DNA from: Kribbella sindirgiensis
GTDB taxonomy: Bacteria > Actinomycetota > Actinomycetes > Propionibacteriales > Kribbellaceae
Reading direction: 5' to 3'
NCBI RefSeq assembly: GCF_004331435.1
Contig: NZ_SJKA01000029.1
Coordinates: forward strand, 1 to 64,000
DNA length: 64,000 nucleotides
Shown: positions 34,067 through 42,259 of the stretch, piece by piece
How positions within the stretch are numbered: position 1 is the stretch's first letter
How the letters are laid out: each line of letters opens with the position of its first letter
The notes under the pieces: generated by a model
The model's input: only the letters and a program-made list of their open reading frames with translations
Databases searched by the model: none
What the model was told of the DNA's origin: nothing
Translations under genes and position numbers: made by a program

Positions 34067-35602
34067 TCACACCATCCGCCCAGGGCGGGCATCAGTTGGC
34101 GCGGCGTTGGCGAGGGTTGGCTGGCCGGCTACGAGGACGTGGGTGACGCCGGTGGAGAGTTGCCAAGGGTCGTCGTACGTCGAGTTGTCGGTGATCGTGT
34201 GCGGGTCCAGGACCACCAGGTCGGCGATTGCGCCTGGTTTGATGTGGCCGCGGTCGGTGAGGCCTAGGCGGGTGGCAGGGAGGGAGGTCATGCGGCGGAT
34301 GGCTTCGGGGAGGGTGAGGATGCCGCGGTCGCGGGCGTAGTGGCCGAGGACGCGGGGGAACGTGCCGAAGTTGCGGGGATGCGGATGGCCCGGGCCGGTG
34401 GCGTCCATGATCCAGCCGTCGCTGGCGACCGCCGTTCGCGGATGCGCGAGAACGGTCGTCACGTCGTCCTCGCTCATCGCGTGGTTGACCACGCTGACCG
34501 CGGCCTGATGAGACTCGAGGATGCGGAGCACGATCTCGGCGGCGTCCACCCCGTCGCGCTGCGCGATCTCAGTGACGCTGAGGCCGCGGCTGTCCTCGTA
34601 GCGGCCGGGCGGCAGCGATGCGATCACGACCGAGTCCGGCGAGAGCAGTACGTCGGCGCGGAGGGCGTCGGCGATCCGCCCGCGTTCAGCGGGATCCGCG
34701 AGCCGGTCGAGCAATTCGCCACCTGCCAATGCCCAGGTCGGGAGCCGGGTTGTGAGCGTCGTGCTGGTGGCGGTGTAGGGGTAGGCGTCCCATCCGAGGT
34801 CGACGTCGTCGACCTGATCCAGGTGTTCGAGGGCGGCGTCGACGAGCCCGTAGTTGGCCTTGCCAACGGCCTTGAGATGCGAGATCTCCAGCCGGGCGCC
34901 ACCCGCTCGCGCCGCCGCGATCGCCTCGTCCAGGGCGGTCAGCAGTCCGGCGCCCTCGTTGCGGATATGGGTCGAGTACAGCAGGCCGCACTCAGCCGCA
35001 GTGGCGACGAGTGCGGCCACCTCCTCGGATGCCGCGTAGGCGCCGGGCGCGTAGATCAAACCGGTGGAGAAGCCGACCGCTCCCTGGTCGGCAGCCGCGC
35101 GCAGCAGGTCCTGCATCGTCCGGAGTTCCGTGGGCGAGGGCGCTCGGCGAGCGCTGCCCATCGCGGCGATCCGCAGCGTGCAATGACCGACCTGCAACGC
35201 CAGGTTCACCGCCGGCCGCAGCGTCGCGGCGAATCCCGCGAGGTCGTTCCACGTCCAGTCGTGCTTCGGTCCGAGGAACGCCGTACCTGCCCGGAGCGTC
35301 TCGAGGTCGGTGATCGGGAACGGTGACCAGCCGCAGTTTCCCGCGACCAGCGTGGTGACGCCCTGGGCGAGCTGCGACTCGGCGGCGGGGCTCGCGCCGA
35401 GACTGAAATCCGCGTGTGAGTGCAGATCGACGAACCCCGGTGCCACAATGTTGCCCGTGGCATCGATGACGTCGGCTTCGACGACCGGCTCACCAGGTGG
35501 CAGCACCGCGGTGATGCGCTCTCCCTCGACCAGCACCGTCCCGGGTACCAGATCGGCGCCAGTGCCGTCCACGATCAGGCCGCCGGTCAGTGCCACGCGC
35601 AT
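34067..35602 (-). CDS. D-aminoacylase / N-acyl-D-amino-acid amidohydrolase
   Basis: The 511-residue metal-dependent amidohydrolase removes acyl groups from N-acyl-D-amino acids. The HxH metal motif is FVDLHSHADFSLG, followed by the family cysteine in VAGNCGWSPF, metal and substrate ligands in YSTHIRNEG and LEISHLKAVG, and the late Asp in AVASDGWIMD. The length fits the D-aminoacylase family. It is four bases after the racemase gene in an operon GNAT-SIS-racemase-aminoacylase. That neighbourhood supports a role in D-amino acid or N-acyl amino acid use. Confidence 0.88.
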   Translation of the reverse strand: MRVALTGGLIVDGTGADLVPGTVLVEGERITAVLPPGEPVVEADVIDATGNIVAPGFVDLHSHADFSLGASPAAESQLAQGVTTLVAGNCGWSPFPITDLETLRAGTAFLGPKHDWTWNDLAGFAATLRPAVNLALQVGHCTLRIAAMGSARRAPSPTELRTMQDLLRAAADQGAVGFSTGLIYAPGAYAASEEVAALVATAAECGLLYSTHIRNEGAGLLTALDEAIAAARAGGARLEISHLKAVGKANYGLVDAALEHLDQVDDVDLGWDAYPYTATSTTLTTRLPTWALAGGELLDRLADPAERGRIADALRADVLLSPDSVVIASLPPGRYEDSRGLSVTEIAQRDGVDAAEIVLRILESHQAAVSVVNHAMSEDDVTTVLAHPRTAVASDGWIMDATGPGHPHPRNFGTFPRVLGHYARDRGILTLPEAIRRMTSLPATRLGLTDRGHIKPGAIADLVVLDPHTITDNSTYDDPWQLSTGVTHVLVAGQPTLANAAPTDARPGRMV

Positions 35603-35606
35603 CGAA

Positions 35607-36743
35607 TCACTCCTCTTCTGGCCCGAGGGGCAGCTGGAGGGACAGTTCGGCGACCGTGTTCGCGGTGATCAGGTCGCGGTCCACGGTATGGCCGAGACCG
35701 GTTGCCTGGGGCACCTGTACGACGCCCTGGACGGCGACCACGGCGGGTATGACGAGGTCCCGGGCGTAGTACTTCTCCGAGGCGGACACATCCGATGGGA
35801 GGGTGAACCCGGGGAGACTGGACAGGGCCACGTTCGCGAGCCGGCCGATACCGAACTCGTGCATGCCGCCGCACCAAACGGCGATCCCCGCGTCCCGCGC
35901 CCGGTCGTGCGCTTCACGCGCTGGGGTCAGGCCGCCCATCCGGGACACCTTGATGTTGAGGACCTGCAGCGCTTCTAGTTTCAGCGCGATTTCCAGGTCG
36001 GCAACCGTTTCGACGCTCTCGTCCAGGCACACCGGCGTACCGATCGTCCGCTGCAGCTCGGCGTGGGTGAGCAGGTCGCGCGGCGCGAACGGCTGCTCGA
36101 TCATCGTCAACCGGTACTCGTCGAGTTTCCGCAGGTGTTCCAGGTCGCCGGCGGTATAGATCCCGTTGGCGTCGACGTGCAGATCCAGCTCGGGGTACGC
36201 CGTACGCACCGCACGGACCGGCTCTACGTCCCAGTCGTGGGCGATCTTCAACTTGACCCTCGGGTACCCGGCGGCGACCTGCTGCTGTACCTGCGTCAGC
36301 AGCTCGTCGATCGTCGGCTCGATTCCGAGCGAGACACCTGCCACGACCTCGGTCCGGGTCCCGCCCAGGACCGTTGCGAGCGGCAACGAGCGGGTCTCCG
36401 CCCACAGGGCCCAGGCGGCCGTGTCCACACCGGCCTTCGCGAAGTTGTTGCCGCGGACCTTCCGGTTGGTCAGCTGCTCGGGGTGGTTCCACGGGCGGCC
36501 GAGGATCGCGGGCAGCAGGTACTGAGAAGCGATGTGCCAGCAGGACTCGACCGTTTCGGGGGCGTAGTACGGGTCCGAGGACGACGCGATCTCTCCCCAG
36601 CCGATCGCACCCGACGCGTCCTCCAGCTCGACCAGGATGTGATCGAGGTGCGTCTTGCGGTGCGAGCTGGTCTGGAACTCGTGCACCAACGGCAGCCGCA
36701 CCCGATGCAGCCGGGCGCCCACGATCCTCAGCTCAGTTGACAT
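35607..36743 (-). CDS. N-acylamino acid racemase (enolase superfamily, NAAAR/OSBS family)
   Basis: The 378-residue (beta/alpha)7-beta enzyme should interconvert D- and L-forms of N-acyl (often N-succinyl) amino acids. Enolase-superfamily catalytic residues are clear: KxK in RVKLKIAHDWD, metal ligands in LHVDANGIY, MIEQPFAP and VCLDESVETV, and the second acid/base Lys in LNIKVSRMGG. The same family includes o-succinylbenzoate synthase (MenC). No other menaquinone gene is nearby, whereas a GNAT enzyme, an M20 hydrolase and a D-aminoacylase are, so racemase function is favoured. It overlaps the SIS gene by 11 bases. Confidence 0.87.
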   Translation of the reverse strand: MSTELRIVGARLHRVRLPLVHEFQTSSHRKTHLDHILVELEDASGAIGWGEIASSSDPYYAPETVESCWHIASQYLLPAILGRPWNHPEQLTNRKVRGNNFAKAGVDTAAWALWAETRSLPLATVLGGTRTEVVAGVSLGIEPTIDELLTQVQQQVAAGYPRVKLKIAHDWDVEPVRAVRTAYPELDLHVDANGIYTAGDLEHLRKLDEYRLTMIEQPFAPRDLLTHAELQRTIGTPVCLDESVETVADLEIALKLEALQVLNIKVSRMGGLTPAREAHDRARDAGIAVWCGGMHEFGIGRLANVALSSLPGFTLPSDVSASEKYYARDLVIPAVVAVQGVVQVPQATGLGHTVDRDLITANTVAELSLQLPLGPEEE

Positions 36744-37377
36744 ACAGGCCCAGCTCCGTGTTCAACCGGTCCCGCTCCATCAGCCGTCTGCGGGCGCCCT
36801 TCGAGCTCGCCGTGGTCAGCGTGGCGAGCACGTGCAGCACCGACGCGACGACGGTCGGCGAGTCGACGTACGACGCGCTCCCGGTCGCGATGTAGATGCT
36901 CTGGTCGGCGAGCGTCGCCAGCGGCGCGTCCTCGAAATCCGTGACCGCGACGAGTTCACCACCGGCCTCGACGAACCGGCGGGCGATCTCGACGGTGTCG
37001 CGCCGGTACCGGCGGAACGAGAACGCGACCATCAGGTCGTTGGTCCGGACGTCGGACAGCACGTCGACACCGCGGACGACGGTGCCGTCGATCAGCGTCA
37101 CCTGCGAGAGCCCGACGCCGAGGTCGAAGGCCAGCAACGACGCGTACGAGTACGACTTCGCCGAGCCGATGATGAAGCGCCGGCGGGCGGCGACGATCCG
37201 GGCCGCGGCCTGCGCGATCGACTCGTCGGTGAGGATCTGGTCCAGGGCCTCGTCGATCGAGGCGCGTTCCTGCTCGACCACGCGGCGCTGCAGCAACGTC
37301 GACGACCGCCGTTGCAGCCGGGCGTCGTACCGCTCGTGGGGGCTCGCGAGCTCGCGGTTGAGGGGATCGTCAGGCAT
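36733..37377 (-). CDS. SIS-domain protein related to RpiR/MurR regulators
   Basis: The 214-residue protein is mostly a sugar-isomerase (SIS) fold: RRRFIIGSAKSYSYASLLAF, NDLMVAFSFRRYRRDTVEIA, VAVTDFEDAPLATLADQSIY. It matches the ligand-binding half of RpiR/MurR regulators. The usual N-terminal helix-turn-helix (about 75 residues) appears to be missing or very short: only a charged helix (RYDARLQRRSSTLLQRRVVE) precedes it. It may therefore be a ligand-binding protein rather than a repressor. It overlaps both neighbours, so it is translated with the GNAT and racemase genes. Confidence 0.75.
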   Translation of the reverse strand: MPDDPLNRELASPHERYDARLQRRSSTLLQRRVVEQERASIDEALDQILTDESIAQAAARIVAARRRFIIGSAKSYSYASLLAFDLGVGLSQVTLIDGTVVRGVDVLSDVRTNDLMVAFSFRRYRRDTVEIARRFVEAGGELVAVTDFEDAPLATLADQSIYIATGSASYVDSPTVVASVLHVLATLTTASSKGARRRLMERDRLNTELGLYVN

Positions 37378-38032
37378 GATCGGCCGGCCCGAAGTAGTAG
37401 GCGCCGTTACCGTCCGGGAGCCGTCGGCACGAGACGGCGACGAGGCCCTTGCCGAGCAGTTCTTCGAACGACCTGCGCAGTTCGCCCGCGTCGGCCGGCA
37501 CGATCAACTCGGTCACAGCATCTGGCGTGGTGGGGTGCTCGCGCGTCAGGTCCCACTCGACGACCACGCGGTCGGTGCCCGGGCCGTACATGTCGGGCGC
37601 GAACCAGCGGCCGCGGGCGCCGAGGACGTCGAGGTTGAAGTGCGCGTTGCGGATCTGCGCCGGGTCGTAGGTCCAGCGCATCCGCGACATCCCGTGGCTG
37701 AGGGCAACCTCTCGCTGCGCGTGCTTCAGCATCCGGCCGAGGCCGTGGCCCTGCTGCTCGGCGGCCACCACAGCCGACTGCGAGTAGTGGTAGAAACCGC
37801 GCCGGTCGGTGCCGCAGAAGCCGTACGCGAACGCGACCAGCCGGTCGCTCTCGTCGAGGATGCCGACCACCGAGCCGCCGTTGCTCGCCAGCGCGCCGAG
37901 CAGCCGCGGGTTCAGCCCGTACGCCGGGTCGAGGTAGCCGAAGACCTCGCGGTACAGCGCCGAGGCCTCGGCGAACCGGGACGCCGTGGTGAGCGAGACC
38001 GCGCGGAAGCTCACCTCAGAGATACGATTCAT
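37370..38032 (-). CDS. GNAT acyltransferase, COG3375-like, putative N-succinyltransferase
   Basis: The 220-residue protein belongs to the GNAT-like group often found next to N-succinylamino acid racemases: SALYREVFGYLDPAYGLNPR, VGILDESDRLVAFAYGF, FYHYSQSAVVAAEQQGHGLG (acyl-CoA loop) and MRWTYDPAQIRNAHFNLDVL, a WTxDPL-like segment characteristic of that group. In Geobacillus such an enzyme succinylates D-amino acids. It is first in its operon, with an eight-base overlap into the SIS gene. Substrate assignment comes from the neighbourhood and the sequence group, not from a solved site. Confidence 0.78.
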   Translation of the reverse strand: MNRISEVSFRAVSLTTASRFAEASALYREVFGYLDPAYGLNPRLLGALASNGGSVVGILDESDRLVAFAYGFCGTDRRGFYHYSQSAVVAAEQQGHGLGRMLKHAQREVALSHGMSRMRWTYDPAQIRNAHFNLDVLGARGRWFAPDMYGPGTDRVVVEWDLTREHPTTPDAVTELIVPADAGELRRSFEELLGKGLVAVSCRRLPDGNGAYYFGPADHA

Positions 38033-38037
38033 ATCCT

Positions 38038-38057
38038 GATCCTATCCCCGGAGGATC
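38038..38057. promoter_or_regulatory. Short inverted repeat in the divergent promoter of the amino-acid operon
   Basis: GATCCT (38038-38043) and AGGATC (38052-38057) flank an eight-base centre, directly between the GNAT operon (starting at 38032) and the M20 gene (starting at 38102). The position suits an operator acting on both, but the arms are short. Confidence 0.3.
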
Positions 38058-38101
38058 ATCGCTGGTCAATCGCCGATCGGATGATGATACGTTGACTATC
38101 T

Positions 38102-39184
38102 ATGATGATCGAGCGACTCAGGGAGTACGTCGGCGCGGAGACCCCGACCGGTGACGCGGCCGCACTGAACGCCTTCGCCGACCGGCTCGGGACGCGGTAC
38201 GCCGAGCTCGGCGCGACCGTCCGCCGGGTGCCGATGCCGACCGGCGACCATCTGGTGGCCGACTTCCCCGGCCGCGCCGGTGCGGCTCCTCTACTCTTCC
38301 TCGCCCACCACGACACCGTCTGGCCGATCGGGCAACTGCGGGGCGCGATGCCGTGGCGCGAACAGGACGGCGTCATCCACGGACCCGGCGTCTTCGACAT
38401 GAAAGGCGGACTCGTCGTTCTCGAGACCGCCCTGGAGCAGGTGGTTGGCCGCGATCACCGCCCGCTGCGGGTCGTCGTGGTCGCCGACGAGGAGGTCGGC
38501 TCGCCGTCGGCGCGTTCACTGGTGACGGCCGAGGCGCAGGGCGCGTACGCCGCGTTCGGGTTCGAGCCGCCGCATCCGAACGGCGACCTGAAGACCTCAC
38601 GCTGGGGCAGCACCAGGGTCCGCATCGAGGTCACCGGCCGCGAGGCGCATGCCGCGCTCGATCCGGCGAACGGCGTGTCCGCGATCGACGAGCTCGTCGA
38701 CCAGTTGCTCGCCGTACGGCGGATCGTCGCCGGGTACGACGAGGTGCTGTGCAACGTCGGCACCATCACGGGCGGCGGGCGCACCAACGTCGTACCGGGA
38801 TCGGCGGCGGCCGACATCGGGTTCCGCTTCGTCGATCCGGCGACCGAAGAGGCCGTGCTGCAGGCCGTCGCCGAACTGCAGCCGGTGCGGAACGCCCAGT
38901 TGGCGGTGCGCGTCATGTCGAATCGCCCGGCCTGGCAGCCGTCGGCGGCCACCGACGCGTTGCTGGCGCAGGTCGTCGCGGCCGGGCGGTCCGTCGGTCA
39001 GGAGGTCGGCGGTGCGGCCGCGACCGGCGCGGCCGACACCAACCTCACCGGATGGTTGGGGATCCCAACACTGGACGGCCTGGGCCCCATCGGCCAGGGC
39101 GCCCACGCCGTCCACGAGCAGGTGATCGCGGCGACCCTGACGGAACGAGCCGCCCTGGTCGCCGCCATCATCACGTCACTTTAG
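38102..39184 (+). CDS. M20-family metallopeptidase / N-acyl amino acid hydrolase
   Basis: The 360-residue dizinc hydrolase shows LLFLAHHDTVWP, GPGVFDMKGGLVVLE, the catalytic Glu pair in VVADEEVGSP, and a lid domain (GSTRVRIEVTGREAHAALDP). It resembles the glutamate carboxypeptidase (CPG2) branch. Divergent from the GNAT-SIS-racemase-aminoacylase operon across a 69-bp gap, it could remove succinyl or other acyl groups from the L-product, the third step of the D- to L-amino acid route. The start is ATG-ATG; either may be used. Its end overlaps the convergent gamma-glutamyltransferase gene by nine bases. Confidence 0.9.
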   Translation: MMIERLREYVGAETPTGDAAALNAFADRLGTRYAELGATVRRVPMPTGDHLVADFPGRAGAAPLLFLAHHDTVWPIGQLRGAMPWREQDGVIHGPGVFDMKGGLVVLETALEQVVGRDHRPLRVVVVADEEVGSPSARSLVTAEAQGAYAAFGFEPPHPNGDLKTSRWGSTRVRIEVTGREAHAALDPANGVSAIDELVDQLLAVRRIVAGYDEVLCNVGTITGGGRTNVVPGSAAADIGFRFVDPATEEAVLQAVAELQPVRNAQLAVRVMSNRPAWQPSAATDALLAQVVAAGRSVGQEVGGAAATGAADTNLTGWLGIPTLDGLGPIGQGAHAVHEQVIAATLTERAALVAAIITSL

Positions 39185-40978
39185 GGGCCACGCGGTTCCG
39201 GCTGCCCCGCCGCCGCGTCGGCTCGGTTCCGCGGCCGCGAGGATCGCGCCTCCCGGCAGGAATTCGAGGGCCGCGACCGCTCCGATCTCCGAGGCCGAAC
39301 TCCCCGGAGCACCCGCCGGCGTGAACGTGTGCCCGTACGGCGTCAGCGCCGCGCCGTACCGATCGATGAACGCCTGCTCCGCCGTCACCGACGCGGTGTT
39401 GCGCTGCGACGCCCGCGGCGCCGCGATCGCCTCCGGCAGCGTCATCCGGCGATCGAGCCGGTTGGTCAACGTCTGCAGGACGGTCGTGATGATCGTCGAA
39501 CCGCCCGGCGAACCGAGCGCGAGGTACGGCTTGCCGCCCCGCACCACGATCGTCGGCGACATCGACGACCGCGGCCGCTTCCCCGCCTCGACCTGGTTCG
39601 GGTCCGCCGGGTTCGGTGCGGCGGAGAAGTCCGTCAGCTCGTTGTTCAGCAGGAAGCCACGACCCGGCACGGTGATGCCGCTGCCGCCGGTCTGCTCGAT
39701 CGTCAACGTGTACGACACGACGTTGCCCCACTTGTCGGCCGCGACCATGTGCGTCGTCGAACGCCCCTCGGTGTCCGGGCGATCCTCCACCGCAGTGCTC
39801 TTGCCGCACCGCGAGTAGTCGCCGTCCGGGGCGCCCGCCGGCACCGGCTTTGTCGCCGCGTGCTGCGGGTCGATCAGGCAGGACCGCTCGGCCCCGAATC
39901 CCTTGGACAACAGCTCCTTGACAGGTACGTCGACGTACGCCGGGTCACCGACGTACGCACCGCGATCCGCGAACGCCAGTGCCGACGCCTCGAGGTACGT
40001 GTGCAGGGCCTGCGTCGTCGACTGCTGCCGTAGGTGCTGCGGTTGCAGGATGTTCAACGCCTCACCGACCGTGGTGCCGCCGGAGGACGAGGGCGCCATG
40101 CCGTAGACGTCCAGGCCGTCGTACCTGACCTTGGTCGGGGCCTGGTTGAGCGCCTTGTACGACGCAAGATCGCTGGTCTCCAGGTAGCCGGGGAAGAACG
40201 GCAGCGTCGCGCCTGGTGTCTTCGGCGGGTTCTTGGCGACGGCCGCCATCTCGCCGGCCAGTGCGCCGCGGTAGAACGCCGACGAGCCCTGCTGACCGAT
40301 CAGCTTGTAGGTGGCGGCGAGCTCGGGGTTCTTGAACAGCGAGCCGACCTGCGGCGCGTCGCCGTTCGGCAGGAACAGCTTCGCGGTCGGCACCACCTGC
40401 GCGAACCGGTCCTTGTTCTCCAAGGTCTGCAGCCGGAACGTCGGATCCACCACGAAGCCGCGGTCGGCCAGCTCCGCGGCCGGTTTCAGCGCCTTCCCGA
40501 GCGACAGCGAACCCCACTGCTTCAGGGCGTTGTCCCAGGTCGCGAGCGTTCCCGGTACGCCGATCGACACACCGGACGTCACGAGCTGCGCGAACGGGTA
40601 CGGCGTACCGGTCGCGGGGTTGACGAACGCGTTCGACGGCATCGTCGCGGGTGCGGTCTCGCGGCCGTCGATCGTGTACACCTTGCGGGACCTGGCGTTG
40701 TAGTACACGAAGTACCCGCCGCCGCCGATACCGGCCGAGTACGGCTCGGTGACGCCGAGCGCGGCAGCCGTCGCGACCGCGGCGTCGACAGCGTTACCGC
40801 CGCGACGCAGGACGTCGAGGCCGATGTTCGTCGCGTCGGGATCGACCGACGACACCGCGCCGCCGTACCCGATCGAGGTCGGCTGCCGCGTCGGCGCCTG
40901 CGCTTCTGCGGTGGTCGTGGCGGTGAAGGCAGTGAGAACGAGGGTTCCTGCGGACAGTGATGCGACCAGCTTCTTCAC
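39176..40978 (-). CDS. ggt: Secreted gamma-glutamyltransferase
   Basis: The 600-residue Ntn-hydrolase moves or hydrolyses gamma-glutamyl groups outside the cell. A signal peptide opens the protein (MKKLVASLSAGTLVLTAFTA), followed by GGNAVDAAVATAAALGVTEP, the conserved PSSSGGTTVGEALNIL, and the autocleavage Thr in GRSTTHMVAADKWGN (about residue 408), then NNELTDFSA, RPRSSMSPTIV and GSPGGSTIITTVLQ. The GTG at 40978 gives this signal peptide and has GGGGGA five bases upstream; a GTG four codons earlier also exists. Being next to amino-acid acyl enzymes, it may feed amino acids to the same pathway. Confidence 0.95.
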   Translation of the reverse strand: MKKLVASLSAGTLVLTAFTATTTAEAQAPTRQPTSIGYGGAVSSVDPDATNIGLDVLRRGGNAVDAAVATAAALGVTEPYSAGIGGGGYFVYYNARSRKVYTIDGRETAPATMPSNAFVNPATGTPYPFAQLVTSGVSIGVPGTLATWDNALKQWGSLSLGKALKPAAELADRGFVVDPTFRLQTLENKDRFAQVVPTAKLFLPNGDAPQVGSLFKNPELAATYKLIGQQGSSAFYRGALAGEMAAVAKNPPKTPGATLPFFPGYLETSDLASYKALNQAPTKVRYDGLDVYGMAPSSSGGTTVGEALNILQPQHLRQQSTTQALHTYLEASALAFADRGAYVGDPAYVDVPVKELLSKGFGAERSCLIDPQHAATKPVPAGAPDGDYSRCGKSTAVEDRPDTEGRSTTHMVAADKWGNVVSYTLTIEQTGGSGITVPGRGFLLNNELTDFSAAPNPADPNQVEAGKRPRSSMSPTIVVRGGKPYLALGSPGGSTIITTVLQTLTNRLDRRMTLPEAIAAPRASQRNTASVTAEQAFIDRYGAALTPYGHTFTPAGAPGSSASEIGAVAALEFLPGGAILAAAEPSRRGGGAAGTAWPLK

Positions 40979-41057
40979 GAATTCCCCCACACGGACTCGG
41001 GGACAGGGACAAGCCCTGCCTATCTCACCTGGGGGTTGTGCGCCAGTCGCAGCGCGT

Positions 41058-41747
41058 CTAGTTGACCGTACAAGAGTTCAAGAAGCGGCGGAGCACGTCG
41101 TCTGGCCACTCGACCGTGCCGGTGGGCAGCTCGACCAGGAGCCACTGGTCGGACAGCTTGACCTGACCGGTCAGACGGCCTTCGAGGGTGCCGATGTGGA
41201 AGGTCTTGCCGCTCGCGTCGGTGACACGGACCTGCTGCAGGCTGCGGGCCTGCGGCAGGGCCTGCAACACCACCTTGGCGGCGCTGTCCGCGGTCCGCAT
41301 CTCCGGCTGGGACAGCACGACGCGGGTGGCCGTCATCGGAACCTCGGGGCTCCACCCCTTCGGCGCCAGCGTGCAGTTGAACGTGCTCCACGCCTCCTTG
41401 TTGGCAACCAGCTCGACGACGGACGCGCCGAACATCGACATCGTCTGGGTGCTCGACGGCGCGGCACGCGGCTTCGTCGCGGGACTCGCGGACGCGGCGG
41501 CTGTCTCCTGCTCGGGAGGGCCGCCGGCCACCTCGTCGCCGTTCCCCCACCACTTCACCTGGTTGCCGATCGCGAGCACGAGCGCCGACGCAGCGGCGAC
41601 GCACAGCACCGCGGTGACCCGCCGCCGGCGCTTGATCCTGCGCAGCGCTCGCCGCCCCCGGCCGACGTCCGCGTCGATATCCGCGTCCGGCAGCCCTTCG
41701 GCGGCGCGATCCGCGAACCCCTCCAACAATCTCTTGACCTCGTCCAT
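41058..41747 (-). CDS. Membrane protein downstream of ECF sigma factor, possible anti-sigma partner
   Basis: The 229-residue protein has a cytoplasmic N terminus (DEVKRLLEGFADRAAEGLPD), one membrane helix (about residues 43-60, VTAVLCVAAASALVLAIG) and an outer domain of about 165 residues with a low-complexity Ala/Pro/Ser stretch. It starts nine bases after the sigma gene, the usual place for an anti-sigma factor. The zinc HxxxCxxC motif is absent, so it would be a non-zinc type, similar to the CU044_5270-like proteins behind SigE-type ECFs. Function as anti-sigma is inferred from context. Confidence 0.7.
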   Translation of the reverse strand: MDEVKRLLEGFADRAAEGLPDADIDADVGRGRRALRRIKRRRRVTAVLCVAAASALVLAIGNQVKWWGNGDEVAGGPPEQETAAASASPATKPRAAPSSTQTMSMFGASVVELVANKEAWSTFNCTLAPKGWSPEVPMTATRVVLSQPEMRTADSAAKVVLQALPQARSLQQVRVTDASGKTFHIGTLEGRLTGQVKLSDQWLLVELPTGTVEWPDDVLRRFLNSCTVN

Positions 41748-41755
41748 CGGCGGTC

Positions 41756-42259
41756 TCAGCTACTCCCCGTCTCTTCCGTCATCAGTTCCTTCAGGCGCTT
41801 GAGCGCCTTCGCTGTCTGGCTCTTCACCGTGCCCTCGGTGCACTCCAGGATCCGCGCGCAGCTGGCGACATCGAGATCCTGGAAATACCGCAGTACCAGG
41901 ACCGCCCGCTGCCGCGGCGCGAGGTCCAGCAGTGCATCCCGGATGGCAAGCGTGTCCGCCTGGTCCGGTACGTCGGTCAACCGCGGCTCGACAGCGTCCG
42001 CGGTCACCACCTCCGGGTGGCGGCCGGCCCGGCGGCGTTCGTCGAGGAAGGCGTTGACCAGAATGCGGTGCGCATACGGTCCGGCGCCTTCGTGCTTGAT
42101 CCGGTGCCAGTGCACGTACACGCGGGTACAGGCGGTCTGGACCAGATCTTCGGCGGTGTGCACATCCCCCGCGGTGAGCAGCAACGCCGTGCGCATCAGC
42201 CGCGTGCGGTCCGCGAGCAGGTACTCACGGAACTCGGCCTCACGGTCACCCCCTCGCAT
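41756..42259 (-). CDS. ECF RNA polymerase sigma factor, SigE-family (actinobacterial)
   Basis: The 167-residue sigma factor has region 2 (FREYLLADRTRLMRTALLLT, then DLVQTACTRVYVHWHRIK) and region 4 (LLDLAPRQRAVLVLRYFQDL, then CTEGTVKSQTAKALKRL). It directs RNA polymerase to a small regulon. The start lies inside the end of miaA (14-bp overlap), so it can be cotranscribed with miaA, and its likely membrane partner follows nine bases after its stop. No -35/-10 target could be derived from this window. Confidence 0.92.
   Translation of the reverse strand: MRGGDREAEFREYLLADRTRLMRTALLLTAGDVHTAEDLVQTACTRVYVHWHRIKHEGAGPYAHRILVNAFLDERRRAGRHPEVVTADAVEPRLTDVPDQADTLAIRDALLDLAPRQRAVLVLRYFQDLDVASCARILECTEGTVKSQTAKALKRLKELMTEETGSS

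Noticed and set aside
35607..36743. MenC (o-succinylbenzoate synthase) for menaquinone
   Set aside because: The fold is compatible, but no menaquinone gene is near and the operon partners all act on N-acyl amino acids.
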